A stretch of 64,000 nucleotides of DNA from assembly GCA_029721435.1 (NCBI GenBank), contig CM056582.1:38770611-38834610 (forward strand), in the 5' to 3' direction. Shown here in pieces: positions 22,370 through 34,815 of this stretch. This DNA comes from Gymnothorax reevesii. Its lineage: Eukaryota > Chordata > Actinopteri > Anguilliformes > Muraenidae. A program made the translations under genes and the position numbers. A model generated the notes under the pieces. The model was not told the DNA's origin, searched no databases, and saw only the letters and a program-made list of their open reading frames with translations. Position 1 is the first letter of the stretch; every line of letters begins with the position of its first letter.

Positions 22370-22618
22370 TTACAAGGAGAGTTAGCTAGCTAGCTAGCTG
22401 CCCGGGATAAACTACGCCATGCCTCGGGGACCAGCGCAGTTCACTGCTCTTCGTATTAAAATGGAGGCCGCTGCGGCTCGTACGCCTACCTGCTTGATGC
22501 CTGAGGAGCCTGGATTGTTGTGTATTATGTTGTTTTCTATGTCTGCTTAGGTTGTCTTTGTATTATTTTTGCGAAATGAACATTACGTAAAATTTCTGTG
22601 AACGTTTGTGCTGTATGT
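22370..22618 (+). repeat. 249-bp direct repeat, copy B
   Basis: Direct copy of 21628-21878. The segment between them (21879-22369) has no recognised gene. After copy B come a GTGTGTGTGT stretch and CTGTCTGTCAGCC, which also occurs before copy A near 21563, so the duplicated block may originally have been longer. Confidence 0.85.
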
Positions 22619-22720
22619 ATGATCGTGTCTGTGTGTGTGTGTCTGTCACTCACTCTGTCTGTCAGCCCTGTCTGTCAGCCTGTGGCTGGGGCCAGGTCTG
22701 CTATCTCTGATTGCCTTGTT

Positions 22721-24947
22721 AGGGCCCGAGCACCGACCGGTGCGAGGAACCTATTGTTTTTGATGGGATTCTTCTTCTTCTTCTTCTTCTTCTTCTTCTG
22801 CTGCTGCTGCGAGAACGCATTTTTGAGGGCTTTGCCATGTTTTATTAATTTATTGCTTGGACATGCCCCGGCGGCTCTATAGCGCCACCAAACACGTGGC
22901 CATTTTGGAACGCACTTGCTCAGATTCTCACGAAATTTGATAGGGTCATAGTAGTCATCATTAATTTTTTTGTCAATTTTTTTTTATTTTTTTGCTTCAC
23001 AGGAAGTGAGCTATGAGCCATTTCCTGCGTTTTTTCAGATTATATGAACACATTTTTGAGGGCCTTATCATACTCGAAAACTCACCAAACTTTGCTCATA
23101 GACTAAAAATATTAAGTTCTTTGATTCGATATCTCATTTGGCACTGGTTGTGACATGGTGGCTCTATAGCGCCCCCTAATACATAATTGCATTTTTGAGG
23201 GCATCAGCATGCTTGAAAACTCACGAAACTTTGCAAACATATTAAGCCGGACATACTTATTACTAGTATATCGGGTTTACAGATGGATGTGGCAAAATTG
23301 CATTACAGCGCCACCTAGAAAATTTCAATGAAGCAGCCCTCGCAGCCTGTTAAACCTACATGTACAAAATTCGGTGGACATGTGTACTATGCCAAGACCT
23401 AAAAAAAAAGTCTCTTGGTGCCATGACTTAGACTCAACAGGAAGTCTGCCATTTTTAATTGAATTTGCTAATTTTTTTAATTTTTTGCCATTCACAGGCG
23501 TCGTACTTTAACGAACTCCTCCTAGAGATTTTGTCCGATCAACTTAAAATTTTGCATATGACATATAAAGACCTTGTCGATGTTAAATTGTGAAGCTTTT
23601 TTGGATTCATCGAACTTTGTATCCGTGGCGTCGCGGCGAATTTCGATGTTCCGCCATGAAACAGGAAGTTGCTTTTATGCGCACATGCTTTGTGAGTTTT
23701 GCGCGAAACTTTACAGGCTTAATAAATGTCGACTTCCAAACATACCTAGATGTTGATATTGGATTGGGTGTGGTCAGGTGGCTCCACAACGCCCTCTTGA
23801 CACGGCCATGTTGAGTTAAAAGTGCTTGAATGTTCATGAAATTTGGTCTGATCATTACATTTTTTTTTTGGGCTATGCTTATTTTTTTGGAATTTTTCTG
23901 CCAAACAGGGAGTGAGCTATAAGCCATTTCCTGCGTTATTCCAAATTTTACAAACACACGTTTGAAGGCCTTAGCATACTCAAACTTGCAAAACTTAGCA
24001 AAAATTATATGTGTCTGATTGTCTTCAATGTGAGACAGAAATTGGCAGTAAATGTGGCATAATTGCCCTATAGCGCCCCCAATCAGATTTTCAAAAGAAT
24101 TTCCCTTTTGAGGGTCTCGGCATGCTCAAAAACTCAAAATTTTGTACAATTCTAAAGACCATCATTCCTATTACACTGTTAAAAAAAATTACATATAGGC
24201 GTGGCAAAAATGGCATTATAGCGCCCCCTGGAAAATTTCAAATAAGCAGCCCTCGCATCGTGGTTGACCTGCATGTATGAACTTCGGTGGACATGTGGAA
24301 TATCCTGAGACCTAAAAAAAAGTCTCTTGGTGCCATGACCTAGACCCAACAGGAAGTTCGCCATTTTTAATTGAAATTTCAACTTTTTTAGATATTTCGC
24401 CATTTGCAGTTGTCTTACTTTAACGAACTCCTCCTAGAGATTTTAACTGATCAACTTAAAATTTGGTGAATAATATCTAAAGATGTTGCCGATGTTAAAT
24501 TGCGAAGCTTTTATGGATTTATCAAACGATGTTTCCGTGGCATTGCGGCGAATTTCGATGTCCTGCCATGAAACAGGAAGTTGCTTTTACTCCCACATAC
24601 TTCGTGGGATTTGCCTCGAACTTTCCAAGCTTGATAAAATTGTCCTCCCAAGTATAAATATATGCTAATATTAGATCGGGGGTGGCCCTGTGGCTCCACA
24701 GCGCCCTCTAGATACGGCCTTGTTAAGATAAAAGTGCTTGAATGTTCATGAAATTTGAAGTGATCATTGCATTAGTCGTTCCGGCCAATATCTCATTTTT
24801 TGGCCAAACAGGAAGTGAGCTATGAGCTATTTCCTGCATTTTTCCAAATTTAACGGCTCTGAAAGGACACCTGCACCCATCACGATCTTGCCGCCACCCC
24901 AACGTGCACGAGGGGCGCGAGGGCCCTTTCAACGCTGCTTGCAGCTT
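22721..24947 (+). mobile_element. AGGGCCC interspersed element, copy 1 (2.2 kb)
   Basis: Starts AGGGCCCGAGCACCGACCGG and ends GCTTGCAGCTT. Near the start is a CTT/TTC microsatellite (22770-22799). The body carries recurring blocks such as TCTATAGCGCC, AACAGGAAGT, AAAAAGTCTCTTGGTGCCAT and CGAACTCCTCCTAGAGATTT. About 430 bp are missing near the right end relative to copies 2 and 3. No coding capacity is evident; open frames are shadows of the repeated blocks. Confidence 0.85.
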
Positions 24948-24952
24948 TAATT

Positions 24953-27611
24953 AGGGCCCGAGCACCGACCGGTGCCAGGGCCCAGAACGGGTCCTGGCAC
25001 CGAAGGTGCGAGGAACCTATTGTTTTTGATGGGATTTTTATTCTTCTTCTTCTTCTTCTTCTTTTTATTCTGCTGCGAGAACGCATTTTTGAGGGCTTTG
25101 CCATGCACGAAAACTCACAAAAATTTGCCCACACGTCAGTCGTGGTGAAAATTGCAAAGTATTATTATTTTTGTGCTTGGACATGCCCCGCAGGGTCTAT
25201 AGCGCCACCAAACACGCTGCCATTTTGGAACGCACTTGCTCGGATTCTAATGAAATTTTATGGGGTGATAGTAGTCATCATAAATTTTTTTGTCAATTTT
25301 TTTGAAATTTTTTTGCCCGACAGGAAGTGTTCTATGAGCCATTTCCTGCGTTTTTTCAGATTTTATGAACACATTTTTGAGGGCCTTATAATACTCGAAA
25401 ACAGACCAAACTTGGCTTATTGAATAAAAATATGAAGTTCTTCGATTTGATATCTCATTTGGCAGTGGGTATGACATGGTGGCTCTATAGCGCCCCCTAA
25501 TACATAATTGCATTTTTGAAGACATCAGCATGCTCGAAAACTCACGAAACTTTGCAAACTTATTAAACTGGTCATACTATTTACAAAAATATAGGGTTTA
25601 CAGATGGATGTGACAAAATTGCATTACAGCGCCACCTAGAAAATTTCAATGAAGCAGCCCTCGCAGCGTGTTTAAGCTACATGTTCGAAATTCGGTGGAC
25701 ATGTGTACTATGCCAAGACCTAAAAAAAAGTCTCTTGGTGCCATGACCTAGACTCAACAGGGAGTCCGCCATTTTTAATTGAATTTGCAAATTTTTTTAA
25801 TTTTTTGCCATTCACAGGCGTCGTACTTTAACGAACTCCTCCTACAGATTTTATCCTATGAACTTAAAATTTCGCATATGACATCTAAAGACCTTGTCAA
25901 TGTTAAATTGCGAAGCTTTTTTGGATTCATTAAACTTTGTATCCGTGGCGTTGCGGCGAATATTGATGTTCCGCCATGAAACAGGAAGTTGGTTTTACGC
26001 GCACATGCTTTGTGAAATTTGCGCGAAACTTCACAGGCTTGATTATATTGTTCGCCTAAGTATAAATATATGCTAATATTAGATCGGGAGTGGTCAGGTG
26101 GCTCCTGAGCGCCCTCTACATACGGCCATGTTGAGATAAAAGTGCTTGAATGTTCATGAAATTTTGTGTGATCATTGCATTCGTCATTGCAGGCAATGAC
26201 CAATTTTTTGAAATTTTTTGGCCGAACAGGAAGTGAATTTTGAGCTATTTTCTGCGTTTTTTCAAATTTTACGAACGCAAGTTTGAAAGCCTTAGAATAC
26301 TCCAAAGCTAGCAAAACCTTGCACAAATTATAATTGTCTTATTCTCTTCAATGTCATCCATAAATTGGAGCCTTAAGTGGCATAATGGCTCTATAGCGCC
26401 CCCAATCAGATTTATAAAAGAATTGCCTTTTTGAGGGTCTCAACATGTTCGAAAACTCACAAAATTTTGTAAATGTATAAAGGCCATCATTCATAATACT
26501 CTGATAAAAAGCTTACATATTGGCATGGCAAAAATGCCATTATAGCGCCCCCTGTAAAATTTCAAATAAGCAGCCCTCGCAGCTCGGTAAACCTACATGT
26601 ATGAAATTCGGTAGAGATGTGGAATATGACGAGACCTAAAAAAAAGTCTCTTGTTGCCATGACCTAGACTCAACAGGAAGTGCGCCATTTTTAATTGAAA
26701 TTGACACTTTTTTGGATTGTTGGCCATTCACAGGTGTCGTACTTTAACGAACTCCTCCTAGAGATTTCATCCGATCAACTTGAAATTTGGCTATTAGTAT
26801 GTAAAGATGTTGCTGATGTTAAATTGCTAAGCTTTTCTGGATTCATTGAATTTTGTATCCGTAGCGTTGCGGCGAATTTCGATGTCCCGCCATTAAACAG
26901 GAAGTTGGGTTTACTCCCACATACTTCATGGGTTTTCCCTGAAACTTTCCAAACTTTATAAAATTGTCCTCCCAAGTAATAATATATGCTAATATTAGAT
27001 CGAGAGGTGCCAGGTGGCTCCAGAGCGCCCTCTAGATATGGCCATGTTAAGATAAAAGTACTTGAATGTTCATGAAATTTGGTGTGATCATTGCATTAGT
27101 CATTCTGGGCAATGGCTAATTTTTTTGGCCAAACAGGAAGTGAGGGATGACCTATTTCCTGCGTTTTTCCAAATTTCACGAACACACGTTTGAAGGCCTT
27201 AGAATACTCCAAAGCTTGCAAAACCGAGCACAATGTATTATTGTCTTATTCTCTTCAATGTCATCCATCAATTGGCACTAGATGTGGCATAATGACTCTA
27301 TAGCGCCCCCAATCAGATTTATAGAAGAATTGCTCCTTTGCAGGTCTAAACATGCTGAAAAATTAACAAAAATCAACACACTCATGGAGTTCGGTAATAC
27401 GATTACTATGTTGTAGATTTTACGCGCAGGCAAATCAAAATGGTACCATAGCGCCTTCTAGAAAATTTTTGCACTCCCCTCAGGAAACCACATTGTACGC
27501 AGTCCAGCAGTGTCCAACGGCTGTGAATGGACGCCTGCACCCATCAAGATCTTGCTGCCACCCCAACGTGCGCGAAGGGCGCGAGGGCCCTTTCAACGCT
27601 GCTTGCAGCTT
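24953..27611 (+). mobile_element. AGGGCCC interspersed element, copy 2 (2.66 kb)
   Basis: Same ends as copy 1, bordered by TAATT on both sides (24948-24952 and 27612-27616). The body is a head-to-tail dimer of related units of about 0.9 kb: GCAGCCCTCGCAGC occurs near 25652 and 26572, each followed by the AAAAAGTCTCTTG.TGCCAT, TCCTCCTA and ATTGC(G/T)AAGCTTTT blocks. Length agrees with copy 3. It abuts copy 1, sharing the single TAATT between them. Confidence 0.88.
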
Positions 27612-28326
27612 TAATTTAACTTGTAATTTATTTTCAAGACAGGGACAGCGCACAATAAAAAATTAATCTTGTACAACAAGAGAATGTGTATTGTGCCAGG
27701 TTCTAGCAGATTGCTATTTTCCGCCTGTAGTCCCTGGGCAGGTTGATGGAATGTTACAAAGACAATTTATATGGGAAAACAATAAGGAATAAATTATTAA
27801 ATGAGATAACAGAACAAAACCAATAATAATAAAAAAAGATATATAAAATAGACAAATAAAAACATGGAAGCAGATTCAACAGAACAGGGACCCTCAGAAC
27901 ATACTCACTCTCACACACACCCACATCCACTTCATAAATGTGTACACTCTTGTCTTGACAGTAGCCAACACTTTGCAAGATGGGAAAAGGCATGGAAAGT
28001 TTTACATGAAATAATGTTGGTCGGCAAAGTATTTCATTGAGTCATGGCAATGCAAGAAAATGAAGACTTCCCAAATGTAGTTTTGCGTTGGGGTACACTA
28101 CACTCACCTCTTGTAACAGATCGTGTTGTTCTTTTGACTTCTCAGAGCAGAGCACAACATATTTTTTCAAGGGGGGAGCTGCAGCATTGTGAATAATTTT
28201 AAAAAGTAAGCAGAAATTTGAGTGCTTTATCAGATTCTCAAAATTTAAAATTTCATATTTATTGAGTATATGACAGTGATGATAGCACCGTGGCTTTTTA
28301 TCGTGGACTTTGAGGGCACTTTCATA

Positions 28327-29191
28327 TCATGATTCAAGTGGTTTTAGAACTGTTTTGTTTGACTGAGACCATCTTGTAATACAATATAAAAAATGTGCCA
28401 TGATCATAGCATTCAGATACATACTAGAAGCCTCCACTGTGAGTGAATTCCTTATGTATCTGAAATTAGCTCGGTTAAATTTTAGTGTGTTTCTCAGTTT
28501 TTTAACATGGTATTTAAAGCTAAGAGTTTGGTCAAGGATAACACCCAAGTACTTGAATTTATCCACATTATTTTGTGTTTGCCCATTTACTGAGACGTCG
28601 GGGGCATTCTTTCAGTGTAAGCCTGCTGGTGAAGAACATGGTAACAGTTTTTTCCAAGTTTAGGGTAAGGCAAGAGTTGTGTAACCAAATGGCAACCTTT
28701 TGCATTGCCTTTGTTAATGTATTGGCAACCTCTGTAGCGCTCTTACCTTGAGTGTATATGACAGTATCGTCTGCATACATTATTACGCTGACATCATCAC
28801 ACATGGAAAGCAGGTCATTTATATAGATGCTAAAAAGTAATTGCCCCAAGATTGATCCTTGTGGTACACCCAGTGTGCAGGCTTTAAATGGAGAGAGTGT
28901 ATGATTTACACGCACACAATGGGGCTGGTCACTCAGATATGATTTGATCCAGTTTTGAGTGTGTAATGAAAGATTATAATTACCAAGTTTGTGAAACAGT
29001 TTGTTAAGGATTGACGGTATCGAAGGCCTTGCGCAGGTCTAGAAATATAGCACCATCCACTCCTCCTTGGTCTAAGTTGGTTTTAATTTTTTCAAGGAAA
29101 TGGCAGCAGGCCATGTCAGTGGAGTCTTTTCTCTTGAATCCAAACTGCAGAGGGTGTAAAAGTTCCTTGGATTCAAGATGGGCAATGAGTG
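28327..29191 (-). pseudogene. LINE reverse transcriptase, C-terminal part
   Basis: Read on the - strand: CTLGVPQGSILGQLLFSIYI (RT motif 4), VIMYADDTVIY with the catalytic YADD box, NLEKTVTMFF, then after a frame break DKFKYLGVILDQTLSF. This is the palm and thumb of a LINE reverse transcriptase. The start of this piece is set by the hAT element at 29200. Upstream - strand sequence (about 28990-29190) encodes the AFD.V-type fingers/palm segment. Confidence 0.88.
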
Positions 29192-29199
29192 GTTCTGCC

Positions 29200-30778
29200 C
29201 AGCGGCGTAGGTATTGCCGGTGCAGCCGGTGCGCTGAACCGGGGCCCCGATGACCTCTGAGGGCCCACGGTGACTAACTATGCCATGCTTCCTCCTACCA
29301 TAAAACGTACAGCAATTACATTTATAATTTCGTCATATCAAGCCTCCTGTTCAACGCAGTATTATCATCTGAAAGCAATGCACTTGAAGAGTATATATAT
29401 TGCTCCACTGTTTCATACAACACAGTCATGGTAACAACCCCCCCCCCCCCACACACACATTGGCCATTTTTCCTCTTTTTTGATATATGTCTTTTGTATT
29501 TCAGTAATGATACTTTTTCAGTTATAATCACAATTACTAATCATATATTTGATTGTTTTATTCACAACATTTTCAAATGAACATGGCCTGCTGGGAAATG
29601 TGTTTGTCCAATTAGTTGACATTCACCTATTCCTTTCTGATCGTAGCTTCGTAGGCTACGCGCTTGCTCGTGAATTGTTCTTTTTTGAGAGATCAGCTAA
29701 CCCATTAGCCTAGTATTGGAGGTGAAAAGTCTTGAGCACCATGTTGAGCAGCACAAAAGCGGTGCTCAAAAAAGAAAAGAAAAAAAGAGCTCGATGTACG
29801 GAACTCCAAATTGGCGAAATTTAATGCATTTTTTAAATAGTCATCTTGTCCAGATGCAGTTCCTGCTAGCGTTGTGAATGATAGCGGCGACACGCAGCAG
29901 TCAGACTTGGAGGCGAATGCTACCACCTCATTGCCCTCTTGCTCAACGACTTTGCAGAGCAGAAGGCACCCAGAGTTAACTTCTGAATGGGTGAGTGCAG
30001 TTTTTTATTAGGCTACTGCAAGTGATCAGCTTGCCGGTTGTGGTTAAATGGCTGCTGTGCCAGGATGTGTGTCCATCTATCTGTTTACTTATTGATTTGG
30101 CCATTGTGCTGTTAGGGAAATACGGTTGACTGTTCAGCCGTATGGATCTTTTTCGCATTTTCATTGGCAATGTATTGTCACTGTTGTTCATGGTTCAAAC
30201 AGCCTAACGTGTTGTGTGATGTTGAGATGCTGTGCAAATATTCATTGTCCATGGTTCTAATAGCCCTAATAATTATGGGTGTCTGCGTTTTTCAGAAAAC
30301 TGATTTTTCTTAATTACTGATTTGGATACCTACTGGCTCACTGTAGCTGAAGTGGTTGGCTACAGAGGACGATTGTTTCTGTGAATATCCAATAACTGTG
30401 TCTATCTAGTGATAGAATATTGTAACTACGTGCATAAATTTGCAGCTCCTTGTCCCCGCACTAACATACCCTGCTGCCGAGCACCGTTGTTCTTCTCGAA
30501 GACGCTAAATCCAGATAAATCTTAAACGATGAATTGCGTTCATATTTTAATTTGTAACGAAGTGGCTAGTGTCAAAGTAACGAAGTAAAATGATAATTAT
30601 TAAGTTTTAAATGTTGTAGAGTTAAAGTCCAGGTTTAAGAAAGAACTCAGGTAAAGTACAAATCCTCAAAAAGAACTAAAGCTCTGTTACAATTACACCT
30701 CTGCTTCGCGGATAGGCCTGGGGGGGGGGGGGGGGCCATTCTCGCACCGGGGCCCAGCGCCTCCACGCTACGCCACTG
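29200..30778 (+). mobile_element. hAT element, copy 1 (1.58 kb)
   Basis: Starts CAGCGGCGTAGGTATTGCC and ends GCGTAGCGTGG-type sequence in reverse (..CTACGCCACTG). GTTCTGCC is duplicated exactly at 29192-29199 and 30779-30786 (8 bp, hAT hallmark) and the LINE frame continues across the site. Copy 2 lies at 43412-45018 in the opposite orientation. An exon-like remnant at 29741-29990 opens MLSSTKAVLKKEKK and closes at a GTGAGT donor-like site; it reads as the first exon of a ZMYM1-like hAT transposase with a frameshift and a stop. The rest of the transposase is missing, so it is nonautonomous. A G-run lies at 30721-30735. Confidence 0.88.
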
Positions 30779-30786
30779 GTTCTGCC

Positions 30787-31274
30787 ACTGCCTTTTCCAA
30801 GACCTTTGAGGCTGCTGTGAGTATACTAATCGGGCGGTAATTACTGGCCTCCTGATTGTCACCAGATTTATGGACTGGAGTTACTATAGCTGTTTTAAAA
30901 GTACTGGGAAAGATTCCTTCAATTATAGAGTTGTTTATTATTGTAGTAAGTGATGGAGTGACAGAATCTTTATGTAGCTTTAAAAATGCCGTGTCCAAGC
31001 AGTGTATATCTTTGGCCTTACAATTTGATAAAATTGTACCCACTTTAGCCTCAGTTATTGTGTTCAGGTCAAATGCAGGCCCTTCACAAGTAGATGGTTC
31101 CGGGTAGTCTATTGTTGGAAATGTCTGACTAAGTTGCTGCACAGAATTTAAAAAATAATCATTAAAATGAATAGCAATAGCATGGCTATCATTAAGGATG
31201 GAGCCATTTACCTTAAGCTGAATGCTCTCATGTGAGTGTTTTTCCTTCCCAAGTAATTTATCAATACTATTCCA
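30787..31274 (-). pseudogene. LINE reverse transcriptase, N-terminal part
   Basis: The - strand gives WNSIDKLLGKEKHSHES, NDYFLNSVQQLSQTF, then LNTITEAKVGTILSN, KDIHCLDTAFLKL, IIEGIFPSTFKTAIVTPVHK and NYRPISILTAASKVLEKA. These are the linker and RT motifs 0-2 (the A.VTP..K and NYRPIS boxes) of APE-type LINEs. Bordered by AGGGCCC copy 3 at 31280 and the hAT element at 30778. Frame largely open. Confidence 0.88.
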
Positions 31275-31279
31275 TAATT

Positions 31280-33932
31280 AGGGCCCGAGCACCGACCGGT
31301 GCCAGGACCCGAAGGTGCGAGGAACCTATTGTGTTTGATGGGATTTTCTTCTCCTTCTTCTTCTCCTTCTTCGTCTTCTTCTCCTTCTCCTTCTCCTCCT
31401 CCTCCTCATTTTTGAGGGCTTTGCCATGCAAGAAAAAAAAATTTGCACACACGTCAGTCGTGGTGAAAATTACAAAGCATTATTGTTTTTGTGCTTGGAC
31501 ATGCCCCAGTGGCTCTATAGCGCCACCAAACACGCGGCCATTTTTGAACGCACTTGCTCGGATTCTCATGAAATTTGACAGGGCCACAGCAGTCATAATA
31601 AATTTTTTTGTCAATTTTTTTTAAATTTTTTTGCCGCACAGGAAGTGAGCTATGAGCCATTTTCTGCGTTTTTTCAGACTTTACGAACACATTTTTGAGG
31701 GCCTTATTATGCTCGAAAATTCACCAAACTTGGCTCAGAGACTAAAAATATTAAGTTCTTTGATTCGATATCTCATTTGGCACTGGGTTTGACATGGTAG
31801 CTCTATAGCGCCCCCTAATACATTATTGCATTTTTGAGGGCCTCAGCATGCTCGAAAACTCACGAAACTTTGCAGACCTATTAAGCTGGTCATACTTTTT
31901 ACTAGGATATAGGGTTTAAAGATAAATGTGGCAAAATTGCATTACAGCGCCACCTAGAAAATTTCAATGAAGCAGCCCTCGCAGCGTGTTTAATCTACAT
32001 GTTCAAAATTCGGTGGACATATGTACTATGCCAAGACCTAAAAAAAAGTCTCTTGGTGCCATGACCTAGACTCAACAGGAAGTCCGCCATTTTTAATTGA
32101 ATTTGCAATTTTTTTAAATTTTTTGCAATTCACAGGCATCGTACTTTAACAAACTCCTCCTAGAGATTTTATCTGATCAACTTAAAATTTGGCATATGAC
32201 ATCGAAAGACCTCGTCGATGTTAAATTGCGAAGCTTTTTTGGATTCATCGAACTTTGTATCCGTGTCGTCGCGGCGAATTTCGATGTTCCGCCATGAAAA
32301 TGGAAGTTGCTTTTATGAGCATATGCTTTGTGAGATTTACGTGAAACTTTACAGGCTTAATAATAATCTAATTCCAAATATACCTATATGTTGATATTGG
32401 AGTGGGTGTGGTCAGGTGGCTCCACAGCGCCCTCTTGACACGGCCATGTTTAGAAAAAAATGCTTGAATGTTAATGAAATTTGGTCTGATCATTGCATTT
32501 GTTTTTCTGGGCTGCGCTGATCTTTTTGAAATTTTTCGGCCAAACAGGAAGTTAGCTATGAGCCATTTCCTGCGTTATTCCAAATTTTATGAACACACAT
32601 TTGAAGGCCTTAGCATACTCGAAATTTACAAAACTTTGCTAAAATTTTACTTGTCACATTGTCTTCAATGTGAGACAAAAATTGGCAGTAAATGTGGCAT
32701 CATGGCTCTATAGCGCCCCAATACGATTTTTAAAAGAATTACCCATTTGAGGGTTTCAGCATGCTCAAAAACTCATAAAATTTTGTACAATTTTAAAGAC
32801 CATCATTCATATTACACTGATAAAAAATTTACAAATAGGCGTGGCAAAAATGGCATTATAGCGCCCCCTGGAAAATTTCAAATAAGCAGCCCTTGCAGCC
32901 CGGTAAACCTACATGTATGAAATTCGGTAGACATGTGGAATATGCCGAGACCTACAAAAAAGTCTCCTGGTGCCATGACCTAGACTCAACAGGAAGGCTG
33001 CCATTTTCAATTGAAATTGCAACTTTTTTTTATTTTTTGCCATTCACAGGTGTCGTACTTTAACAAACTCCTCCTAGAGTTTTAATCCGATCAACTCAAA
33101 ATTTGGCGAATCATATCTTAAGACCTTGCTGATGTTAAATTGCGAAGCTTTTTTGGATTCATTGAACGATGTATCCATGGCATCGCGGCGAATTTCGGTG
33201 TCCCGCCATGAAACAGGAAGTTGGTTTTACTCCCAAATACTTGGTGGGATTAGCCTGAAACTTTCCAAGCTTGATAAAATTGTGCTCCCGAGTGTAAATA
33301 TATCGTAATATTAGATCGGGAGGTGCCAGGTGGCTCCAGAGCGCCCTCTAGATACGACCATGTTAAGATAAAAGTGCTTGAATGTTCATGAAATTTGGTG
33401 TGATCATTGCATTAGTCATTCCGGGCAATGCTTAATTTTTGGAAATTTTTTGGCCAAACAGGAAGTGAGCTATGAGCTATTTCCTGCGTTTTTCCTAAAT
33501 TTACAAACACACGTTTTTAGGCCTTAGAGTTCTCCAAAACTTGCAAAACCTTGCACAGATTATAAATGTCTTATTTTCTTTAATGTCATCCATCAATTGG
33601 CATTAAATGTGGCATATTGGCTCTATAGCGCCCCCAATCAGATTTTCAAAAGAATTACCGTTTTGAGGGTCTAAAAATGCTGGAAAATTAAAAAAATCTA
33701 CAAACTCATGGAGCCCAGTATTACGATTATAATGTTGTAGATTTTGCGCGCAGGCATGTCAAAATGGCATCATAGTGCCCTCCAGAAAATTTTTGCACTC
33801 CCCTCTGGAAACCACATTGTACATGGTCCAGCAGTGTCCAATGGCTGTGAATGGACACCTCCAGTCAAGACCTTGCTGCCACCCCAACGTGCACGAGGGG
33901 CGCGAGGGCCCTTTCAACGCTGCTTGCAGCTT
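31280..33932 (+). mobile_element. AGGGCCC interspersed element, copy 3 (2.65 kb)
   Basis: Same termini and internal dimer as copy 2. TAATT at 31275-31279 and 33933-33937 is a target duplication: joining the two LINE flanks with one TAATT restores an uninterrupted - strand frame (..SKKL-WNSIDK..). This fixes the ends of the family to the base. It carries a TTC/TCC microsatellite at about 31348-31410, the same position as in the other copies. Confidence 0.92.
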
Positions 33933-33937
33933 TAATT

Positions 33938-34810
33938 TTTTACTGTTCCCTTTGGCATCCCTGATAAGATTCAGAAAAAAAGTTGCCTTAGCCTTTCTGT
34001 GTTGCTGCGTAACCCTGTTTCTTAAACATTTAAATATTAGGTAATCAGTGCTTAATCTTGACTTTAAAAACTTTTTTAGAGCAGTATCTCTCTTTTTCAT
34101 TATATCCCATAGATTGCTATCAAACCAAGGCAGGTTGTGTTTTGTGTTTTGTTTCTTAGAGCTTGTTTTTGTGTATCTCAACACAATAGCCTCAAAAGCT
34201 ATCATTAGATCGTTACTTGCTTGTCCACAGGATTTGTTACCAGAAATATCAGTCCATCTTGTTTCCTTTATTTCTTTTCCAATGAGTGCCAAGTCTTTCT
34301 TTGGGATGAAAGATATATTGGGATTGTATTTTGTTGCATGTTGATTCCTATAACGTGATTTGGTTAGAATGTTTGAGAAGATTTTGTTATTCTTGTGAGT
34401 TTGCTTATCATTTGTGTCATCTGATAAATTTTTATAATGTCCTTTTTCCTACGTGCTTTATCAAGCCAGTTTAAGTTAAAATCTCCCATGAGTATCACTT
34501 CACTCCCTGCATACTGTTGAAGGACATCAGCTAAGCAATCAGAAAAGTCATTTGTGGTGGCAGGGGGTCGAAAAACCGCAAAAAACATTTGAGAGGATGG
34601 TGTTATTTTTACACCTACACATTCCAGGTTGCTTGCAGTTATGTTAATTTACTCACTTTGCATAGTGTCCTTCACATAAATCAGGACCCCGCCCCCTTTA
34701 CCTTTAATTCTATCACTTCTATACACTTTATATCCAGGGACATTAAAAACAGATGGAGGAGTTGTAGGTGTCAACCAAGTTTCGGTGAGGCACAAGTAAT
34801 CAACATTTGA
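33938..34810 (-). pseudogene. LINE endonuclease and linker
   Basis: The - strand reads DYLCLTETWLTPTTPPS, YRSDRIKGKGGGVLIYV, then FRPPATTNDFSDCLADV and EVILMGDFNLNWLDKARR, which are the TETWL, R.GGG and GDFN boxes of an APE-type endonuclease. Then WTDISGN, HNLPWFDSNLWDIMKKRDTA and RAKATFFLN form the EN-RT linker. At least two stops separate these pieces. The SDH box near the end of the endonuclease was not clearly seen. Confidence 0.85.
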
Positions 34811-34815
34811 GTCCG

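Noticed and set aside
21628..22618. A small LTR retrotransposon with 249-bp LTRs
   Set aside because: No TG...CA ends, no primer-binding site or coding region between the copies.
25856..26326. 156-codon - strand open frame
   Set aside because: Arises from repeated noncoding blocks of the AGGGCCC element; similar frames recur in the copies but carry no recognisable domain.
22721..33932. CRISPR-like or satellite array from the recurring blocks
   Set aside because: The repeats are long, unevenly spaced parts of an interspersed element with internal dimer structure; there are no uniform short repeats with unique spacers.
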